Made by a program: the position numbers and the translations under genes
The notes under the pieces: generated by a model
What the model was told of the DNA's origin: nothing
Seen by the model: the letters and a program-made list of their open reading frames with translations, nothing else
Database searches by the model: none
Shown: piece by piece, positions 62,597 to 64,000 of the stretch
Layout: every line of letters starts with the position of its first letter
Numbering within the stretch: the first letter of the stretch is position 1
Source: JBEVJK01 sp963791325
GTDB taxonomy: Bacteria > Pseudomonadota > Alphaproteobacteria > Rhizobiales > Rhizobiaceae
NCBI GenBank assembly: GCA_963791325.1
Contig: CAWBRU010000013.1
Coordinates: 1 to 64,000 of the forward strand
Direction: 5' to 3'
Length of the DNA stretch: 64,000 nt

Positions 62597-63898
62597 TCAA
62601 GCAACCGGAGGCGGCTCCTGCGCCTCGCGCCGATCAACAGAATGCGAGACGCCGCGGTCGCGCGTTTCGGGCATCACCAGCAGGAGCAGGATCAGGCCGA
62701 GGCCGGCCAGGCCGGCAAGGACCAGGAACGCCACCGAATAGCCTGCCGCCACGATGATCAGGCCGGCAAGCGTCGCAGACAGCGCCGCGCCGACGCCCTG
62801 GACGGTGGCGACGGCGCCTTGGGCGAGATTGAAATGTCCCGTTCCTTTAGTCAGATCGGCCACGATCAGCGGAAACAGGGCCCCGTAGATCCCCGCCCCG
62901 ACGCCGTCGAGACTTTGCACGGCGACCAGATAGAAGGGATTGTCGGACAGCGTGTAGAGCCCGCCGCGCAGGGCCAGCACCGCAAACCCGGCCAAGAAGA
63001 GCGGCTTGCGTCCCCAGGCATCCGCCTTGGCGCCGACCAGCATGGCCATCGGCACCATCACGCATTGCGCCGCGACGATGCAGACCGCCACCAGGGAAGT
63101 GGCATAGTCCTTGCCGACGATCTTGGTGAGCAGCTGTCCGACCGAGGGCAGCATTGCCGCATTCGCCAGGTGAAACAGCGCGCAGAGCGCGGCAAAGATC
63201 AACAGCAGGCGGCTGTGCAGGAGCAGCCCGAGCGCCGACGGCTTCTCGGCCTTGTCGGCATCGTCGTCGAGGCCGCGCGCCACCGCGTCGTCGATCGACC
63301 GGCCCGGCACGACCAACATGGCGCCGATGCTGAGCGCGGCCAGCACGGCCATCAGCCAGAACACCACCAGCGGGCCGAACGCCGCAGCTGTGATTGCGGC
63401 AATCAGCGCCGAGACGGCATTGCCGGCGTGGTTGAACGCCTCGTTGCGGCCTACCCGACGGGCGAACGCCTGGGGGCCGACCACGCCCAGCGAGATCGCG
63501 GCAATCGCGGGCGGAAAGATCGAGCCGGCAATCGCGGCGATCGATTGCGTCCCGGCCACGGCGAGGAATCCGGAGATGAACGGCAGCGCCAGGCAACTCA
63601 GCGTCACCGCCAGGGCGGCGACGATGACCACTGCCCGTTTCGAGCGGGTGCGGTCGATGAACGCGCCGGCGGGAATCTGGGCGAGCAGGCCCGCTATCCC
63701 TGAAATCGTTACCACCAGGCCGATCGTGGCTTCGTTCCATCCATGCTGCGGCCCACGGACCGCCAGCAAGTAGATGGCGAGGTAGGGACCGAGCCCGTCA
63801 CGCACATCCGCCAGGAAGAAATTGACACCGTCGAGCCCGAGGAGTGCGCGGCGCGGCAGGTCTTGGGTCCGGCGATGCTGCGCGGCTTGAGCGTCCAA
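62597..63898 (-). CDS. MFS family transporter
   Basis: 433 residues, twelve predicted membrane helices with a charged central loop (DDDADKAEKPSALG). Features are LADVRDGLGPYLAIYLLA near the N-terminus, the A-like loop GAFIDRTRSKRAVVI between helices 2 and 3, and GAKADAWGRKPLFLAG in the second half, as in drug or metabolite exporters. It comes just before the multicopper oxidase gene, so a link to metal or oxidative detoxification is possible but unproven. The remaining 100 bases to the window end hold its upstream region and no clear gene. Confidence 0.88.
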   Translation of the reverse strand: MDAQAAQHRRTQDLPRRALLGLDGVNFFLADVRDGLGPYLAIYLLAVRGPQHGWNEATIGLVVTISGIAGLLAQIPAGAFIDRTRSKRAVVIVAALAVTLSCLALPFISGFLAVAGTQSIAAIAGSIFPPAIAAISLGVVGPQAFARRVGRNEAFNHAGNAVSALIAAITAAAFGPLVVFWLMAVLAALSIGAMLVVPGRSIDDAVARGLDDDADKAEKPSALGLLLHSRLLLIFAALCALFHLANAAMLPSVGQLLTKIVGKDYATSLVAVCIVAAQCVMVPMAMLVGAKADAWGRKPLFLAGFAVLALRGGLYTLSDNPFYLVAVQSLDGVGAGIYGALFPLIVADLTKGTGHFNLAQGAVATVQGVGAALSATLAGLIIVAAGYSVAFLVLAGLAGLGLILLLLVMPETRDRGVSHSVDRREAQEPPPVA

Positions 63899-64000
63899 AG
63901 GCAGGTCCAGCTTCGCCGGTGTCGGGCCCTCCTCAACTCGCGGCCGGCCGGCCGGTTCCGCTGGAGCGCACCAGCCGGCGGGAGGCCGTTAGCGCCTGAT

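Overview
The window is GC-rich alphaproteobacterial DNA. The gene families (DUF3422, several GntR/FCD regulators, periplasmic-binding-protein ABC importers in large numbers, LysM and DUF892 proteins, a short Cys-rich rhizobial-type protein) and a dispersed intergenic repeat suggest a member of the Hyphomicrobiales/Rhizobiales, perhaps Mesorhizobium-like. This placement is inference from gene content, not a database result. No rRNA, tRNA, CRISPR array, intact transposase or phage gene was seen.

Left arm (1-5.6 kb): a damaged stretch. It holds the 3' part of a transketolase gene and a glucose-6-phosphate dehydrogenase gene, both frameshifted and running into each other. Next comes a truncated glycoamylase-like gene joined in frame to a DUF900 hydrolase lipoprotein. 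A small Cys-rich ORF and a gene-poor stretch with an inverted repeat complete it. It looks like a rearrangement or old mobile-element border.

Transport archipelago (5.6-44 kb): five ABC import systems in a row. (A) 7.1-11.8 kb, ribose-type, with ATPase and one permease fused in one chain. (B) 12-16.5 kb, branched-chain amino acid (Liv) type, with a GntR regulator and GTATAC-centred operators. (C) 17.7-22.3 kb, a second Liv-type system on the opposite strand, ending in a hydantoin-racemase-family gene. (D) 24.8-33.6 kb, an M24 peptidase-like protein, an RraA-family protein and two Gfo/Idh/MocA oxidoreductases around a Mal/Ugp-type sugar importer, opposite an FCD regulator with matched operators. 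(E) 38.6-44 kb, a Dpp/Opp-type importer, opposite an operon of a CocE-type hydrolase and a 2-oxoglutarate/Fe(II) oxygenase-like protein.

Right part (44-64 kb): a large hybrid sensor kinase (frameshifted), an Old-Yellow-Enzyme-type flavoprotein and a DUF4242-adenylate cyclase fusion. Then comes a tightly coupled minus-strand operon (59.4 to 50.3 kb): IclR regulator, ribose-type importer (F), SMP-30 lactonase, FMN 2-hydroxyacid oxidase, SDR and RraA-type aldolase. It reads like a complete uptake-and-oxidation route for an unknown sugar or polyol, with no dehydratase. A DUF892 protein, an 840-bp gene-poor stretch, a Tat-exported multicopper oxidase and an MFS exporter finish the window.

Two themes run across the window. 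At least seven frameshifts hit otherwise well-conserved genes (tkt, zwf twice, livF, a binding-protein gene twice, the sensor kinase), and those I could place precisely do not sit in long homopolymers. Strong GC hairpins lie directly downstream of the binding-protein gene in four of the six importers.
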